In this document: piece after piece, positions 54,085 through 63,421 of the stretch
Layout: each line of letters begins with the position of its first letter
How positions within the stretch are numbered: position 1 is the first letter of the stretch
DNA from: JAWLBR01 sp041687495
Lineage (GTDB): Bacteria > Bacillota > Limnochordia > DTU087 > JAAYGB01
Length of the DNA: 64,000 nucleotides
Direction of reading: 5' to 3'
NCBI GenBank assembly: GCA_041687495.1
Contig: JAWLBR010000004.1
Coordinates: forward strand, 1 to 64,000
Translations under genes and position numbers: made by a program
The notes under the pieces: generated by a model
What the model saw: the letters and a program-made list of their open reading frames with translations, nothing else
The model's database searches: none
Told to the model about the DNA's origin: nothing

Positions 54085-55305
54085 TTAGCTTGTCCCATTC
54101 TGCACTTTCGCGACTGTTTTCAGATACGCGGTGAATTGCCCTTCCTGCAAGGGCAAGAGAGCGATAGTCAGCACATAGAAAACAACCTTACTTTGCTGAA
54201 TACTCCGCCGCAGATCATCAGAGATCTTGACGGCATCCTTTTCGGTAATGACTACAGCATCAGCCTGAGAATCCAATGCGGCACCAACTATGTGATTGAT
54301 GTCGCTTTCTTCATAGTGATGGTGATCTGGAAACCCGATATGCCGCAGCACCCTTGCTCCTAAGCCTGCTATGGTTTCGACAAAGGCGGCCGGGTTACCA
54401 ATTCCCGAGGCTGCGATTACCCGCTTTCCCTTTAGGAACGAGGGAGGATGGACGATGCTTGCGACATCGCCTCGACCTCCACCAGACCGTAGTTGGGAGC
54501 TCACACGCCCCTTGCGAGCCAACCTCTCCTCAGTGCATAATTCCCGCAGCAAGTCGGGGCTGTGAACAGTGCAGAACACTGGTGCACAGCCGTTGACCCT
54601 TACCAGCGAGTTTACAGTTGCGGCAAGTGTCTCCTGGCTCACTTGATCCGTTCTAGAAACTATGACGGCGTCTGCCCGCTTTAAGCTGGTCAGCGGCTCT
54701 CGGAGAAATCCCCGGGGCAGTAGGTATCCGTTGCCAAAGGGCCGAGTAGCGTCGACTACCACAAGATCCACATCTCGCCACAAACGACGATGCTGAAATC
54801 CATCGTCTAAAATCATGATACTTGGCTGAAACTGCTGAACAGCGGCAGCTCCGCTGCGAGTTCGATCCTTACCTACCACTACGGGTACGCCCGGCAGGCT
54901 CTGGGCCAACAGGACAGCCTCATCACCGGCTTCATGGGCACCCATTTGAATTGAGTCGTAGTCGGACACGACGACAAAAGCATCTGAACTGCCCAATTGA
55001 GAGCGATACCCGCGGGTTAGAATGCAGACTCGGTGTCCCTGTCCTTGGAAAAACCTTGCCAGATACTGCACTACCGGAGTCTTGCCAGTTCCCCCTGCCG
55101 TGATATTCCCGACGCTGATTACCAAACACGGCAGTGTGGTCTGGTGCACCCACCCTCGATTAAAGGCAGCATTGCGGCCCAGAACCAACAGCTGATACAC
55201 AACTGAGAGGACTGCCAGCACAGCCAGAACCATTTTACCCAGTGGATTATCCGCGCCCTCACCGGACACCAGATCAATTAGATACTGCTGCAGCCTCTCA
55301 CCCAT
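54085..55305 (-). CDS. lpxK: Tetraacyldisaccharide 4'-kinase
   Basis: 406 aa, membrane-associated kinase with an N-terminal hydrophobic segment ([20 protein letters not shown]). P-loop: [17 protein letters not shown]; then [36 protein letters not shown] (the DDGFQH motif) and [10 protein letters not shown]. It phosphorylates the 4' position of the lipid A precursor. Only a weak AGGTG-like site precedes the ATG. Between msbA and kdsB in the operon. The C-terminal third carries an insertion of about 30 residues before [14 protein letters not shown]. Confidence 0.94.
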   Translation of the reverse strand: MGERLQQYLIDLVSGEGADNPLGKMVLAVLAVLSVVYQLLVLGRNAAFNRGWVHQTTLPCLVISVGNITAGGTGKTPVVQYLARFFQGQGHRVCILTRGYRSQLGSSDAFVVVSDYDSIQMGAHEAGDEAVLLAQSLPGVPVVVGKDRTRSGAAAVQQFQPSIMILDDGFQHRRLWRDVDLVVVDATRPFGNGYLLPRGFLREPLTSLKRADAVIVSRTDQVSQETLAATVNSLVRVNGCAPVFCTVHSPDLLRELCTEERLARKGRVSSQLRSGGGRGDVASIVHPPSFLKGKRVIAASGIGNPAAFVETIAGLGARVLRHIGFPDHHHYEESDINHIVGAALDSQADAVVITEKDAVKISDDLRRSIQQSKVVFYVLTIALLPLQEGQFTAYLKTVAKVQNGTS

Positions 55306-55338
55306 CTCTACACTTCACCTACAGACACCTGGAGTATC

Positions 55339-57075
55339 TCAACCGCGAAACTGCACTTGATACAGGTTGTGGTAGAAGCCTTTTTTAGCCAGCAGCTCGC
55401 CATGAGTCCCAGCCTCTACAACCTGCCCTTTGTTCAACACCACAATCCGATCCGCCTTGACGATGGTAGACAGGCGATGGGCTATCACCAAAGTCGTCCG
55501 ATTGTGCATCAGTCGCTCCAACGCATCCTGAACCAGCGCCTCGGACTCACTGTCTAGAGCCGACGTCGCCTCATCGAGGATTAAGATTCGAGGATCTTTC
55601 AGGATTGCCCGGGCAATAGAGATTCGCTGTCTTTGTCCTCCTGATAGCCCCGCGCCTTTTTCGCCTATCGGGGTATCGTAGCCCTTTTCTAGTCGGCTGA
55701 TGAACTCGTGGGCATTAGCCGCCTTGGCTGCCGCCATCACCTGCTCATCACTGGCGTTCAGATCGCCGTACAGAATGTTGTCTCGAATAGTCCCAGCAAA
55801 CAGAATGGTCTCCTGGGGAACGACAGCGATTGCCTCCCGCAGTGACGCCAGGCTCAGTTGCTTGATATCGTGACCGTCGATGGCGATTTTTCCAGCAGTA
55901 GCTTCGTAGAAGCGAGGTATGAGGTCAACTAGAGTCGACTTACCGGCCCCACTGGGGCCAACCAGAGCAACTAAGGCTCCCGGTGGAATGCTCAGGTTAA
56001 CGTCACGCAACACCAACTCATCTGGGTCGTATCCGAAACTGACTTCTGTAAACTCGATTCCGCCCGGGGTGTCGTGGGGAAGCTCTACAGGGTTCGCTGC
56101 TTCGGTGATGTTGGGTGGCACACTCAGCAGTCCAGAGATCCGGTCACCGGCCGCCAACGCATTTTGAATGGTATGGGAAAGATTGCTCAACGCTTTTAGC
56201 GGGTTCACAATCATCAAGGCCAGCGTAAAGAACGCGATAAGCTCTCCCGGGGTCATGTTCTCCCGAATTACCTCATACCCGCCGTACCACAGCACCACCG
56301 TGAAGCCTAACGATGCCAGCAGCTCAACCATCGGTGAAAGAGTCGCCGTCAGCTGCGCATTTTTCCGATGCGCGGCAAAGTTGATCTCATTCTGCCGCCG
56401 GAAGCGCTGAAACTCATAGTCCTCCCGAACGAAAGATTTGACCACGCGAATTCCAACCAATCCTTCGTGGAGCACATCGCTGATATCTGCGATGCTTTCC
56501 TGCACCCTTCGGCTCATCCCTCGAATCCTTCCGCTGAAAACGCGAAACACCATCACGATGGCAGGGAAAACCGCCAGCATCAAAGCGGTCAGTTTGGGAT
56601 TGAGGATCAGCAGATAGCCGATACCGACAACTAGTGTCACGAAATTGTAGAAGACATTCACGGCACCAGAGACGATGGCTCCTTCGAGAATACTCACGTC
56701 GTTCACTACTCGGGACATAATCTGACCGACCTTGTTCTTGTCAAAGTACCCCATGGACAAGGATTGCAGATGTCGGTACAGAGCCTCGCGAATGTCTTTC
56801 ATGGTTCGCTGGGCAACATAGGTAGTCAAATAGCGCTGCCCATAGTAAGAGACACCTTTGAGCACGAAAATTCCCACTAGGGACAAGGAAAGAACGCTTA
56901 GCCGGTGAAGAGCTTGTTCCTCAGCGGCAATACTGCCGATCATAGTGTCCAGGAAATCCTTGAAGGCCTTGAAGAAGTAGACGGTAATTAGCGAGTGAAC
57001 CAGCGTGGAAACAATGCCTGCCCCTAACCTAGTCCGGTAGGGACGCAGAAACTTAAGCAATTTGATATTGTCCAC
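55339..57075 (-). CDS. msbA: Lipid A export ABC transporter/permease
   Basis: 578 aa half-transporter: six membrane segments (first about LGAGIVSTLVHSLITVYF), then an ATPase domain with Walker A LVGPSGAGKSTLVDL, signature LSGGQRQRISIARAI, Walker B ILILDEATSALDSE and the switch His in IAHRLSTI. As a homodimer it flips lipid A-core to the outer face of the inner membrane. GTG at 57075 gives the usual MsbA length, with AGAGGTGA eight bases upstream; the open frame extends 24 codons further. Its place between hldC and lpxK supports MsbA over a drug exporter. Confidence 0.92.
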   Translation of the reverse strand: MDNIKLLKFLRPYRTRLGAGIVSTLVHSLITVYFFKAFKDFLDTMIGSIAAEEQALHRLSVLSLSLVGIFVLKGVSYYGQRYLTTYVAQRTMKDIREALYRHLQSLSMGYFDKNKVGQIMSRVVNDVSILEGAIVSGAVNVFYNFVTLVVGIGYLLILNPKLTALMLAVFPAIVMVFRVFSGRIRGMSRRVQESIADISDVLHEGLVGIRVVKSFVREDYEFQRFRRQNEINFAAHRKNAQLTATLSPMVELLASLGFTVVLWYGGYEVIRENMTPGELIAFFTLALMIVNPLKALSNLSHTIQNALAAGDRISGLLSVPPNITEAANPVELPHDTPGGIEFTEVSFGYDPDELVLRDVNLSIPPGALVALVGPSGAGKSTLVDLIPRFYEATAGKIAIDGHDIKQLSLASLREAIAVVPQETILFAGTIRDNILYGDLNASDEQVMAAAKAANAHEFISRLEKGYDTPIGEKGAGLSGGQRQRISIARAILKDPRILILDEATSALDSESEALVQDALERLMHNRTTLVIAHRLSTIVKADRIVVLNKGQVVEAGTHGELLAKKGFYHNLYQVQFRG

Positions 57076-57127
57076 AGTGTCATTCACCTCTTCGCGCTTA
57101 GGCCTGTCTCCCCCATCTCTCCGCAGC

Positions 57128-57607
57128 TTAGCGCCCATAACTGGCAACTATCCGTCTGATCAGTTCAGTGGTGGAGTGCCCTTCTTCCAGAGGCACTAAC
57201 TCAATCCTTGCCCCCACAGAAACCGCTGTTTCCCTCTCCGGCAGTGGCTTATTCTTGTAATCGCCACCCTTGACATATACCTCAGGCCGAATGGTTCGCA
57301 GCAGAGAATCTGCTGTGAGCTCATCAAATTCCACTACGTAATCTACGGACTTCAGAGCGGCGATAACCTCCATCCGATGCCAAGCGGGGTTGATTGGCCG
57401 CCCCGGGTCTGACAGAGCCCTCACCGCGCGATCCGAGTTAATTCCGACTATGAGCATTGTTCCAAACTTCTTCGCGGCTGCCAGATAACGCACGTGTCCC
57501 ACATGAACCAGGTCAAAGCGTCCATTGGTAAATACGATTTTTTCACCGGCCTGCCTTGCCTGCTCGACTACTCTTTCTAGCTCCTCAGCATTTACAACTC
57601 CGCCCAT
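57128..57607 (-). CDS. hldC: D-glycero-beta-D-manno-heptose 1-phosphate adenylyltransferase
   Basis: 159 aa nucleotidyltransferase equal to the C-terminal half of E. coli HldE. VFTNGRFDLVHVGHVRYL holds the HxGH motif; VGINSDRAVRAL, RPINPAWHRMEVIAAL and VKGGDYKNKPLPE follow. It makes ADP-heptose from heptose 1-phosphate. Here it is a separate gene right after hldA. Confidence 0.94.
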   Translation of the reverse strand: MGGVVNAEELERVVEQARQAGEKIVFTNGRFDLVHVGHVRYLAAAKKFGTMLIVGINSDRAVRALSDPGRPINPAWHRMEVIAALKSVDYVVEFDELTADSLLRTIRPEVYVKGGDYKNKPLPERETAVSVGARIELVPLEEGHSTTELIRRIVASYGR

Positions 57608-57639
57608 TGCGTCACCGACTTTCCACTAATACTCTTTCC

Positions 57640-58656
57640 TTATGTTGTTGAGACCTGAAGCTGATGTTCATACTCGGCAACCGCCTCTGTCAGCTCTTCC
57701 AACCTAACGGTGGCAGTACCCACCCTCCGGATGACAATGCTGGCGGCTATGTTTGCCAAGAGGGCCGAGTCCAAAATAGACGCCCCGGCGGCCAGTGCCA
57801 CCGTCAGTGCGGCAATCACCGTATCGCCGGCCCCAGTCACATCATATACTTCAGTCTTGTTGAAAGCGGGAATGTGGCAGACTCCCCCATCGGCTTCGGC
57901 GATGGACATGCCCTCTTCCCCCCTGGTAATGATCGCCGCCTGTAGCCGCAGTAGCGCCCTCACCGTCTCTGCCATCGCCTCAGCGTCGCAATCGTGGATC
58001 AGCTTCTTCCCGGTTAACGCCTCAGCCTCCGGCTTATTCGGTGTGGCCACAGTGACTCCGGCGAACCTCGGCAAATGATAGCGAGAATCAGCAGCTGATA
58101 CAATTTGAGCAGCAGACGCTGCATTGACCAGCTGCGCAACTAACTGTTCAGGGAACAACCCATACCCATAGTCTGAAAACAGCACTGCGTCCATGCTACC
58201 GAGCATGTCTTGCACGTATCCAAATACCCTATCGGCCATTTCATCGCTGATGTCATCTTTAACTCCACTATCTATGCGTACCACTTGTTGCTTGACCGCA
58301 CCAGCTTCACCCGCCCAGATTCGGCTCTTGGTAATGGTTGGGCGCTGCTTATCCACGATCAGACCTTCTGTGCAGACTCCCTTAACCGCTAGGGTATCGG
58401 CCAGAATCTTTCCCACCTGATCGGAGCCGATTAGGCCAACTGCGTACGCCTTGGCCCCCAGATCGACGATGTTGTTGATAGTATTTGCGGCACCACCGGG
58501 CACAATTTCGGTTTTCTCGTGCTCCAAAATAAGGACTGGCGCCTCCCTGGAGATCCGAGCTGGACTACCGCTGATAAACTGGTCAGCCACCATATCTCCA
58601 ATCACCAGTATCTTCTTGTCACGAAATCTCTCCAGTAAGCTTGGCGATAACACCAT
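57640..58656 (-). CDS. hldA: D-glycero-beta-D-manno-heptose-7-phosphate kinase
   Basis: 338 aa PfkB/ribokinase-family kinase, equal to the N-terminal half of HldE. KKILVIGDMVADQFISG, EIVPGGAANTINNIVDLG, SDYGYGLFPEQL and the anion hole VYDVTGAGDTVIAALTVA are visible. It forms heptose 1,7-bisphosphate. GGAGG lies seven bases before the ATG at 58656; the open frame reaches 58731 without family similarity. Downstream of gmhB, which acts next in the pathway. Confidence 0.94.
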   Translation of the reverse strand: MVLSPSLLERFRDKKILVIGDMVADQFISGSPARISREAPVLILEHEKTEIVPGGAANTINNIVDLGAKAYAVGLIGSDQVGKILADTLAVKGVCTEGLIVDKQRPTITKSRIWAGEAGAVKQQVVRIDSGVKDDISDEMADRVFGYVQDMLGSMDAVLFSDYGYGLFPEQLVAQLVNAASAAQIVSAADSRYHLPRFAGVTVATPNKPEAEALTGKKLIHDCDAEAMAETVRALLRLQAAIITRGEEGMSIAEADGGVCHIPAFNKTEVYDVTGAGDTVIAALTVALAAGASILDSALLANIAASIVIRRVGTATVRLEELTEAVAEYEHQLQVSTT

Positions 58657-58740
58657 ACCGCTCCCTCCAGAGTGCTGCTGGCTGATCCCACTACCAAAGT
58701 GTAACTGACGGTTTGGACCCGGCAGCTGCATTTAGGCCGA

Positions 58741-59337
58741 CTACTCAGTAGTGTGCGTCCGGTCTGCGGCAATATCCTGCAGAATCCAGTGCACCGCCGC
58801 CAGCAGATCAGCACAAACCTGGTCCGGCTGTACAGTCCACCGGTCTTGTTCGTATTCATAGCCACCCAGGCCATACCCTGTCAAGACAAAAATGCCTTTT
58901 GCTCCAACTCGATGGGCTACCTCAATGTCAGAGATCTTGTCACCAATCATGTACGATTTGGTTAGGTCCACTCCCAGATCCTGCTGAGCCTGAAGCAGCA
59001 TCCCTGGCTCAGGCTTTCGGCAGCTGCACCTCTGGCGATATGGTTCCTCCCCCACAGACGGGTGATGGGGACAGTAATAGATAGCATCTAGATAGGCTCC
59101 TTGCTGTGAAAGCAGCTCCTGCAAACGTGAATGGGTCTGAGTAATTCGCTCCTCAGGAAAGTATCCCCGGGCAACACCCGCCTGGTTTGTTGCTACAATC
59201 GCCTTCACTTGGTTTTGATTGAGAAGACGAATAGCCTCCGCACTGGTTGGCAACAGTTCCAGTCGGCTGGGGTGGTTTACGTAGCCAACCTCACGGGTAA
59301 TCGTTCCGTCTCGATCCATAAACACTGCCCTGTCCAT
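58741..59337 (-). CDS. gmhB: D-glycero-beta-D-manno-heptose-1,7-bisphosphate 7-phosphatase (HAD-IIIA)
   Basis: 198 aa HAD hydrolase. AVFMDRDGTITREVGYV contains the DxD nucleophile motif; VATNQAGVARGYF and MIGDKISDIEVAHRVGAK complete the site. The zinc-binding loop YCPHHPSVGEE and RCSCRKPEPG (CxH...CxC) is typical of GmhB. It removes the 7-phosphate of heptose 1,7-bisphosphate. First gene of the LPS operon, about 135 bases after the predicted transcription start. Confidence 0.93.
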   Translation of the reverse strand: MDRAVFMDRDGTITREVGYVNHPSRLELLPTSAEAIRLLNQNQVKAIVATNQAGVARGYFPEERITQTHSRLQELLSQQGAYLDAIYYCPHHPSVGEEPYRQRCSCRKPEPGMLLQAQQDLGVDLTKSYMIGDKISDIEVAHRVGAKGIFVLTGYGLGGYEYEQDRWTVQPDQVCADLLAAVHWILQDIAADRTHTTE

Positions 59338-59668
59338 TGGCCAAACATCCTTCCGTGTATAGAAAGCCAGTAAGTGGCTCTGATCTGCGTCCCGATAGCC
59401 CTAGAGCTTGACGACAAAAGCACAGGCGTAATCTGCCCTTTGCCCAGTTACCTAGATTTGGTAAAATCACCATCTTGTATTATACCAGTGCAGGTATACA
59501 AGCACAATTGGCATCTTATCCAGGAAAATCCTGCCTTGTTCTACACGATGCTCTTCATCTTAACATACCCAAAACCCGGGTGTGGCAGAATGGAGCTTTT
59601 GGGGTTTGGAATTCTCCCATTCGTCTGGTAGAATGGCAGAAGCAGTACGCTTAGGAGGGACATAGATT
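59338..59668. other. Divergent promoter region between the LPS operon and the arylsulfotransferase gene
   Basis: 331 bases. It holds the strong minus-strand promoter at 59479-59507 and a dyad over its spacer. A possible weak plus-strand promoter ends in TAGAAT at about 59629-59634. No gene was found. Confidence 0.6.
59479..59507 (-). promoter_or_regulatory. Promoter of the LPS operon with overlapping dyad
   Basis: Minus strand: TTGTGC (59507-59502), 17-base spacer, then a perfect TATAAT (59484-59479). Within the spacer and -10 lies the inverted repeat TATACC-AGTGCA-GGTATA, which extends as CTTGTAT on one side and ATACAAG on the other with three extra bases. A regulator bound there would block the promoter. 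Confidence 0.7.
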
Positions 59669-61165
59669 ATGTCTATAAAGAGAAAACTTGGCTATTTTGT
59701 ACTTATTCTCGTCATCCTTGCAGCCCTGCCCTTGATCTGGCGCAGCCTGCAGCCCATTCGGTCGGTTAAGCTAACGCTGGCGGAAAAGGCACCACTCAGC
59801 GCCTTAGCGCAAATCCGGACGCGGCAGGAAACCAGCCTGCAAGTCACTGTCAAAGGGCAGGACGGCAATGACCTGGTCAAGACGTGGCCGGAATACGCAA
59901 AGGAGCATACTGTTCCCGTTCTAGGCTTATATCCTGACTGGAAGAACGAGGTGACGATCACTGTCACCGACCGCTCCGGCAAGACCAACTCCGTGACCCG
60001 GACATTGAGGACTACACCACTACCGGAGGAGTATCCCACCATCGAAGTCACGAAGGTGGATTGGGACCGGGTTACTGACGGTTTTGTCTTTGCTCACCTT
60101 GGCAGATACGACCAATCCAATAGGTACGCCCCCCTTACTTCAGCCTTTGACAACTATGGTAAAGTGCGCTGGTTGTACACAGGCGATATTGGCCACGTGC
60201 TCAGGCGTCTGCAGAATGGAAATTTCGCCATTACCGAGGGGAGTAAGATTGTCGAGATCGACATATTAGGGCGGCCAACCGGCAGCAGCTGGAACATCCC
60301 CCATGGGGTGCATCACGATGTGATTGAACTACCCAACGGCAACTTTGTCGCCCTTAGTTCAGGAGAAAACTCCTTTGAGGATGTGGTAGTTGAGATCGAT
60401 CGGGCATCTGGCCGAGTTGTGAAAACTTGGGACTTCAACAAGATTGTCGACAGACAGCGTCCTCAGCAACCCCGAGTGCTGCGACAAGATGACTGGCTCC
60501 ACCTTAACGGTGTCGACTACGACGCTATGGATGACGCAATTGTCGTATCTGGGCGAAATCAAAGCGCTGTAATCAAAGTCAGCAGGGCTACCGACGAGAT
60601 AACTTGGATCATCGGCAACCACGAGTACTGGGAGCCACCGTACTCCCAATACCTGCTTGAGCCTACCCACGCTGACCTTGTGTGGCAGTGGGGGCAGCAT
60701 GCCCCGATGTTGGCGCCAGACAACAGAAACAGAGTGCTGATCTATGACAATGGTAACGATCGCAGCTACCACTCGCCGCTGGCCCCGGAAGACAACTATT
60801 CCCGAGCCGTCGAGTACGAGATAGACCCTAAAGCAGGAACCATAACTCAGGTGTGGCAGTACGGAAAGGAACGGGGCTCGGAGCTGTATACTCCGTATAT
60901 CGGAGATGCCGATTATCTGCCTGGAGGCAATCGGCTGATTACCTTTGGGGGGATTACCAGAGACCTAACGGGGAAGGCAATTGAGCCCTTTGATTTTGCC
61001 AACTCCAAGGTTAGGCGGCTGAAGAATTCTGCCCACATTGTTGAAGTGACTCCAGATGTGCCAGCACAGGTTGCCCTTGAGCTCAAGATCGCCGACCCAA
61101 ATCCCCGCACATATGAGGGATATCGGGTGTACCGTTCGGAAAAATTGCCGCTTTACCCCAACTGA
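59669..61165 (+). CDS. Arylsulfotransferase (ASST) family membrane-anchored protein
   Basis: 498 aa. One N-terminal anchor (YFVLILVILAALPLIW), then a beta-rich domain with VEIDRASGRVVKTWDF and VKVSRATDEITWIIG-like propeller repeats. HHDVIELPNGNFVALS and WLHLNGVDYD carry the His residues typical of AssT; PLAPEDNYSRAVEYEID and YLPGGNRLITFGG follow. AssT transfers sulfate from aryl sulfates to phenols outside the membrane. No adjacent DsbL/DsbI-like genes are seen. AGGAGGGACATAGATT precedes the ATG. Ends before a large bidirectional hairpin. Confidence 0.88.
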   Translation: MSIKRKLGYFVLILVILAALPLIWRSLQPIRSVKLTLAEKAPLSALAQIRTRQETSLQVTVKGQDGNDLVKTWPEYAKEHTVPVLGLYPDWKNEVTITVTDRSGKTNSVTRTLRTTPLPEEYPTIEVTKVDWDRVTDGFVFAHLGRYDQSNRYAPLTSAFDNYGKVRWLYTGDIGHVLRRLQNGNFAITEGSKIVEIDILGRPTGSSWNIPHGVHHDVIELPNGNFVALSSGENSFEDVVVEIDRASGRVVKTWDFNKIVDRQRPQQPRVLRQDDWLHLNGVDYDAMDDAIVVSGRNQSAVIKVSRATDEITWIIGNHEYWEPPYSQYLLEPTHADLVWQWGQHAPMLAPDNRNRVLIYDNGNDRSYHSPLAPEDNYSRAVEYEIDPKAGTITQVWQYGKERGSELYTPYIGDADYLPGGNRLITFGGITRDLTGKAIEPFDFANSKVRRLKNSAHIVEVTPDVPAQVALELKIADPNPRTYEGYRVYRSEKLPLYPN

Positions 61166-61185
61166 TCTTTACGCATATATTCTAC

Positions 61186-61237
61186 AAACAGGATGATAGC
61201 CAACTTCCCCGCAGGGAAGCGGCTGTCATCCTGTTTC
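61186..61237. terminator. Bidirectional terminator, branched hairpin
   Basis: Outer arms AAACAGGATGATAGCC and GGCTGTCATCCTGTTT enclose an inner hairpin CTTCCC-CGCA-GGGAAG. It ends the ASST gene; the MGMT-family stop codon (61226) lies in its 3' arm, so the hairpin also serves the minus strand. Confidence 0.8.
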
Positions 61238-61543
61238 ATCTACATCCCACTGGTGGCGGGCTATGTCTATCCTTCCATCGGCCAAAAAGGTTATCCCTTC
61301 ACTCTCTAGCACTGACCGCTGAATCTCCTCACCGCCAAACGCATGACCAGGCGCCAAACGTCCATCGCTTCTAACTACTCGATGACAAGGCAAGTTCATC
61401 TCCCTTGGTGCTGCCCGCATCGCCCACCCCACCGTCCGGGCACCTCGGGGATTGCCTAATAGGGCAGCTATCTGGCCATAGGTAGCCACCCGACCCACAG
61501 GGATGCGACCTACCAGCTTATATACCTCGTCGAAAAAATTCAC
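61226..61543 (-). CDS. MGMT/Ogt family DNA methyltransferase domain protein
   Basis: 105 aa, only the C-terminal (helix-turn-helix plus active-site) domain of O6-alkylguanine-DNA alkyltransferases. RIPVGRVATYGQIAALLG, GARTVGWAMRAAP and the active-site motif LPCHRVVRSDG are present. Retention of Cys in PCHR separates it from ATL proteins, which have Trp there, yet the N-terminal domain of full MGMT is missing. GGGAGG lies eight bases before the GTG at 61543. Convergent with the ASST gene. Confidence 0.9.
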   Translation of the reverse strand: MNFFDEVYKLVGRIPVGRVATYGQIAALLGNPRGARTVGWAMRAAPREMNLPCHRVVRSDGRLAPGHAFGGEEIQRSVLESEGITFLADGRIDIARHQWDVDETG

Positions 61544-61771
61544 TAGTACTTCCTCCCAAACTGCAGACAAAGCATATAGGAAGCCCTCTCCCTCTCGAGT
61601 TCTAGACCCCCGGCGGTCAGTCCTTTTTTGCCTTGGAAATTGCCCGTTGGATTATTTGAGTCCATCTGCGCCGATAGCCATTGGCGGGCTGGAATAGTAC
61701 TGGACTTGACAGCATCGGCTTAAACAGCCTATAGTCAAAGTATGCATGTGGGCAAAATAGGAGGTGATGCT

Positions 61772-62245
61772 GTGAGACGAGGTATAGGAATGTATGGCAT
61801 GTACGATCAAGATGAGTACTTTCTGTATACTGGACGTTTGGCAACTGCTAGTGGACTTGTCGGTATTGTCTTAGGAGTTCTTCTCTCAACTCTATCGGGT
61901 TCAGGTAGATTTGCCACCATCGTAGTTCCCATCGTATTTGCCTATCTCTTTGTTACTGGCTTTTGGGGAGCATACAACCTCAATCAATGGTTTATGCGCT
62001 ACCGTTACCGCCTTCCTATTGTTATCTGGCATATTATGCGAATTCCCGTGCTCCTCGTCGGGGTAATCGCCGGGGTGTTTGGCTGGGGAGTCCTCGAGCA
62101 CTTTGTTCTGCTCTTGGCCATGGACGCTAGATTTGGTCTGCTTGGAGCACAACTGATTCTAATCCCCGGGATCGGACGCAAGATTGGGCAGTTGCTCAAA
62201 TACCATCCTGGTGCTGCTGACCCTTTCCGTCATATGGAAGGATAA
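61772..62245 (+). CDS. Small membrane protein of unknown function
   Basis: 157 aa. Three or four predicted membrane segments (LVGIVLGVLLSTLS, FATIVVPIVFAYLFVTGFW, IPVLLVGVIAGVFGWG and a shorter FVLLLAMDARFGLLGA) joined by short loops including YNLNQWFMRYRYRLP. No family recognised. AGGAGGTGAT lies just before the GTG at 61772 and is among the strongest ribosome binding sites in the window, so the gene is probably real. A terminator follows. Confidence 0.75.
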   Translation: MRRGIGMYGMYDQDEYFLYTGRLATASGLVGIVLGVLLSTLSGSGRFATIVVPIVFAYLFVTGFWGAYNLNQWFMRYRYRLPIVIWHIMRIPVLLVGVIAGVFGWGVLEHFVLLLAMDARFGLLGAQLILIPGIGRKIGQLLKYHPGAADPFRHMEG

Positions 62246-62255
62246 GCACAGCTGC

Positions 62256-62288
62256 GACAGCCGCCGACAAGGCGGCTGTCTTGCTTTA
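62256..62288 (+). terminator. Terminator of the small membrane protein gene
   Basis: GACAGCCGCC and GGCGGCTGTC arms, loop GACAA, followed by TTGCTTTA. A strong GC stem with a short T-tract. Confidence 0.85.
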
Positions 62289-62321
62289 CTCGAAACTCTT
62301 CTTCATTTGCGAGGACTCCAT

Positions 62322-63263
62322 CTACATCCGCTCATATTCAGCTTGGTGCGTTCCGCTTGGCCAGACTGCGTCCCGCATTGGTTGCAGTACTTCCTTGACC
62401 CGCTGTAGCACTGCACCATCCAAAGGCCGGCAGACCGCTTCCACGTTCTGACGCACATGGCTGATCTTAGACATTCCCACCAGAGTAGTTGGAATGCTGC
62501 GCTGTCGATAAACATACTGCAAGGCCACATCTACGGCTTTAACTCCGTCTGCCGCACACTCGGCCACTGCCCTTTTGCAGGCAGCAGCTAAAGCAGCCGG
62601 CGCCGGGTGCCACTCGGGAAGTTCCTTAGGTGTGAGCAGTCCCATCCCTGTGGGGCTGGCGTTAATGATACCGGTACCCTTTTGCCGGGCCAAAGGAGCC
62701 AGGTCGCTAACCAGCAGCGTATTGTAGAGACAGAAGTGCCCGTAGGAAATAATCACGTCCAGCTGGCAATGGGAAATGGCCGCTTTTAGCACCGACAGCG
62801 GGTAAGCCGTCATCCCGATGAACCGGCACTTTCCTTCTTGCTTTAGCTCTTGTAAGGCCTCATACGCTTCCCCAAAGACCTGACTTGGTGCTCCAAACTC
62901 GATATCGTGGGCCTGCAAAATATCAACGTAGTCAGTGTGAAGGCGGCGCAGGCTTTCCTCCACGCTGCGCTTTATCCCTGCTTTGCTAAAGTCAAAGTGG
63001 TTCTCGGTGATCCGCCCAGCCTTAGTGGCTAGGATCACCTGCTGCCGCCTTCCAACCAAAGCTCTACCCAACACAGACTCGGCCCTGGTTAGCCCGTAGT
63101 AGGGGCTAACATCAAATAAGTTAATCCCTTCATCGATGGCGTAATGTACAGCCCGAATACCCTCGGCTTCATCTACACGCCCGAAGACCCCGCCTAAGGG
63201 GGACGCTCCAAAGCCCAATGCACTGACCGTAAGGCCAGTCCTGCCCAGCGACCTCTTCTCCAA
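62322..63263 (-). CDS. Aldo/keto reductase
   Basis: 313 aa AKR barrel of the galactose/fucose dehydrogenase-like branch. EKRSLGRTGLTVSALGFGASPLGG starts the barrel via LGRTGLTVSALGFG; NLFDVSPYYGLTRAESVLG gives Asp-Tyr, ILATKAGR the Lys and DILQAHDIEFG the His. It would oxidise or reduce a sugar or lactone with NAD(P). GAGGGTGA lies seven bases before the TTG at 63263; the open frame goes 37 codons further upstream but the added part is unlike AKRs. Divergent from the partial alcohol dehydrogenase gene. Confidence 0.92.
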   Translation of the reverse strand: MEKRSLGRTGLTVSALGFGASPLGGVFGRVDEAEGIRAVHYAIDEGINLFDVSPYYGLTRAESVLGRALVGRRQQVILATKAGRITENHFDFSKAGIKRSVEESLRRLHTDYVDILQAHDIEFGAPSQVFGEAYEALQELKQEGKCRFIGMTAYPLSVLKAAISHCQLDVIISYGHFCLYNTLLVSDLAPLARQKGTGIINASPTGMGLLTPKELPEWHPAPAALAAACKRAVAECAADGVKAVDVALQYVYRQRSIPTTLVGMSKISHVRQNVEAVCRPLDGAVLQRVKEVLQPMRDAVWPSGTHQAEYERM

Positions 63264-63421
63264 GCAGCTCTCACCCTCTCCATCCTTGTCATCCGCCCCA
63301 GCCTTCAGGCAAGCCTCAGCCCCTAACAGCCTGCTTATCATCCTACAGGGATACATCCAGCCCACGCGTCGCACAATACGGATGATCTCTATACAAACTT
63401 AGGCTAAAGGAGTCTTCCACC

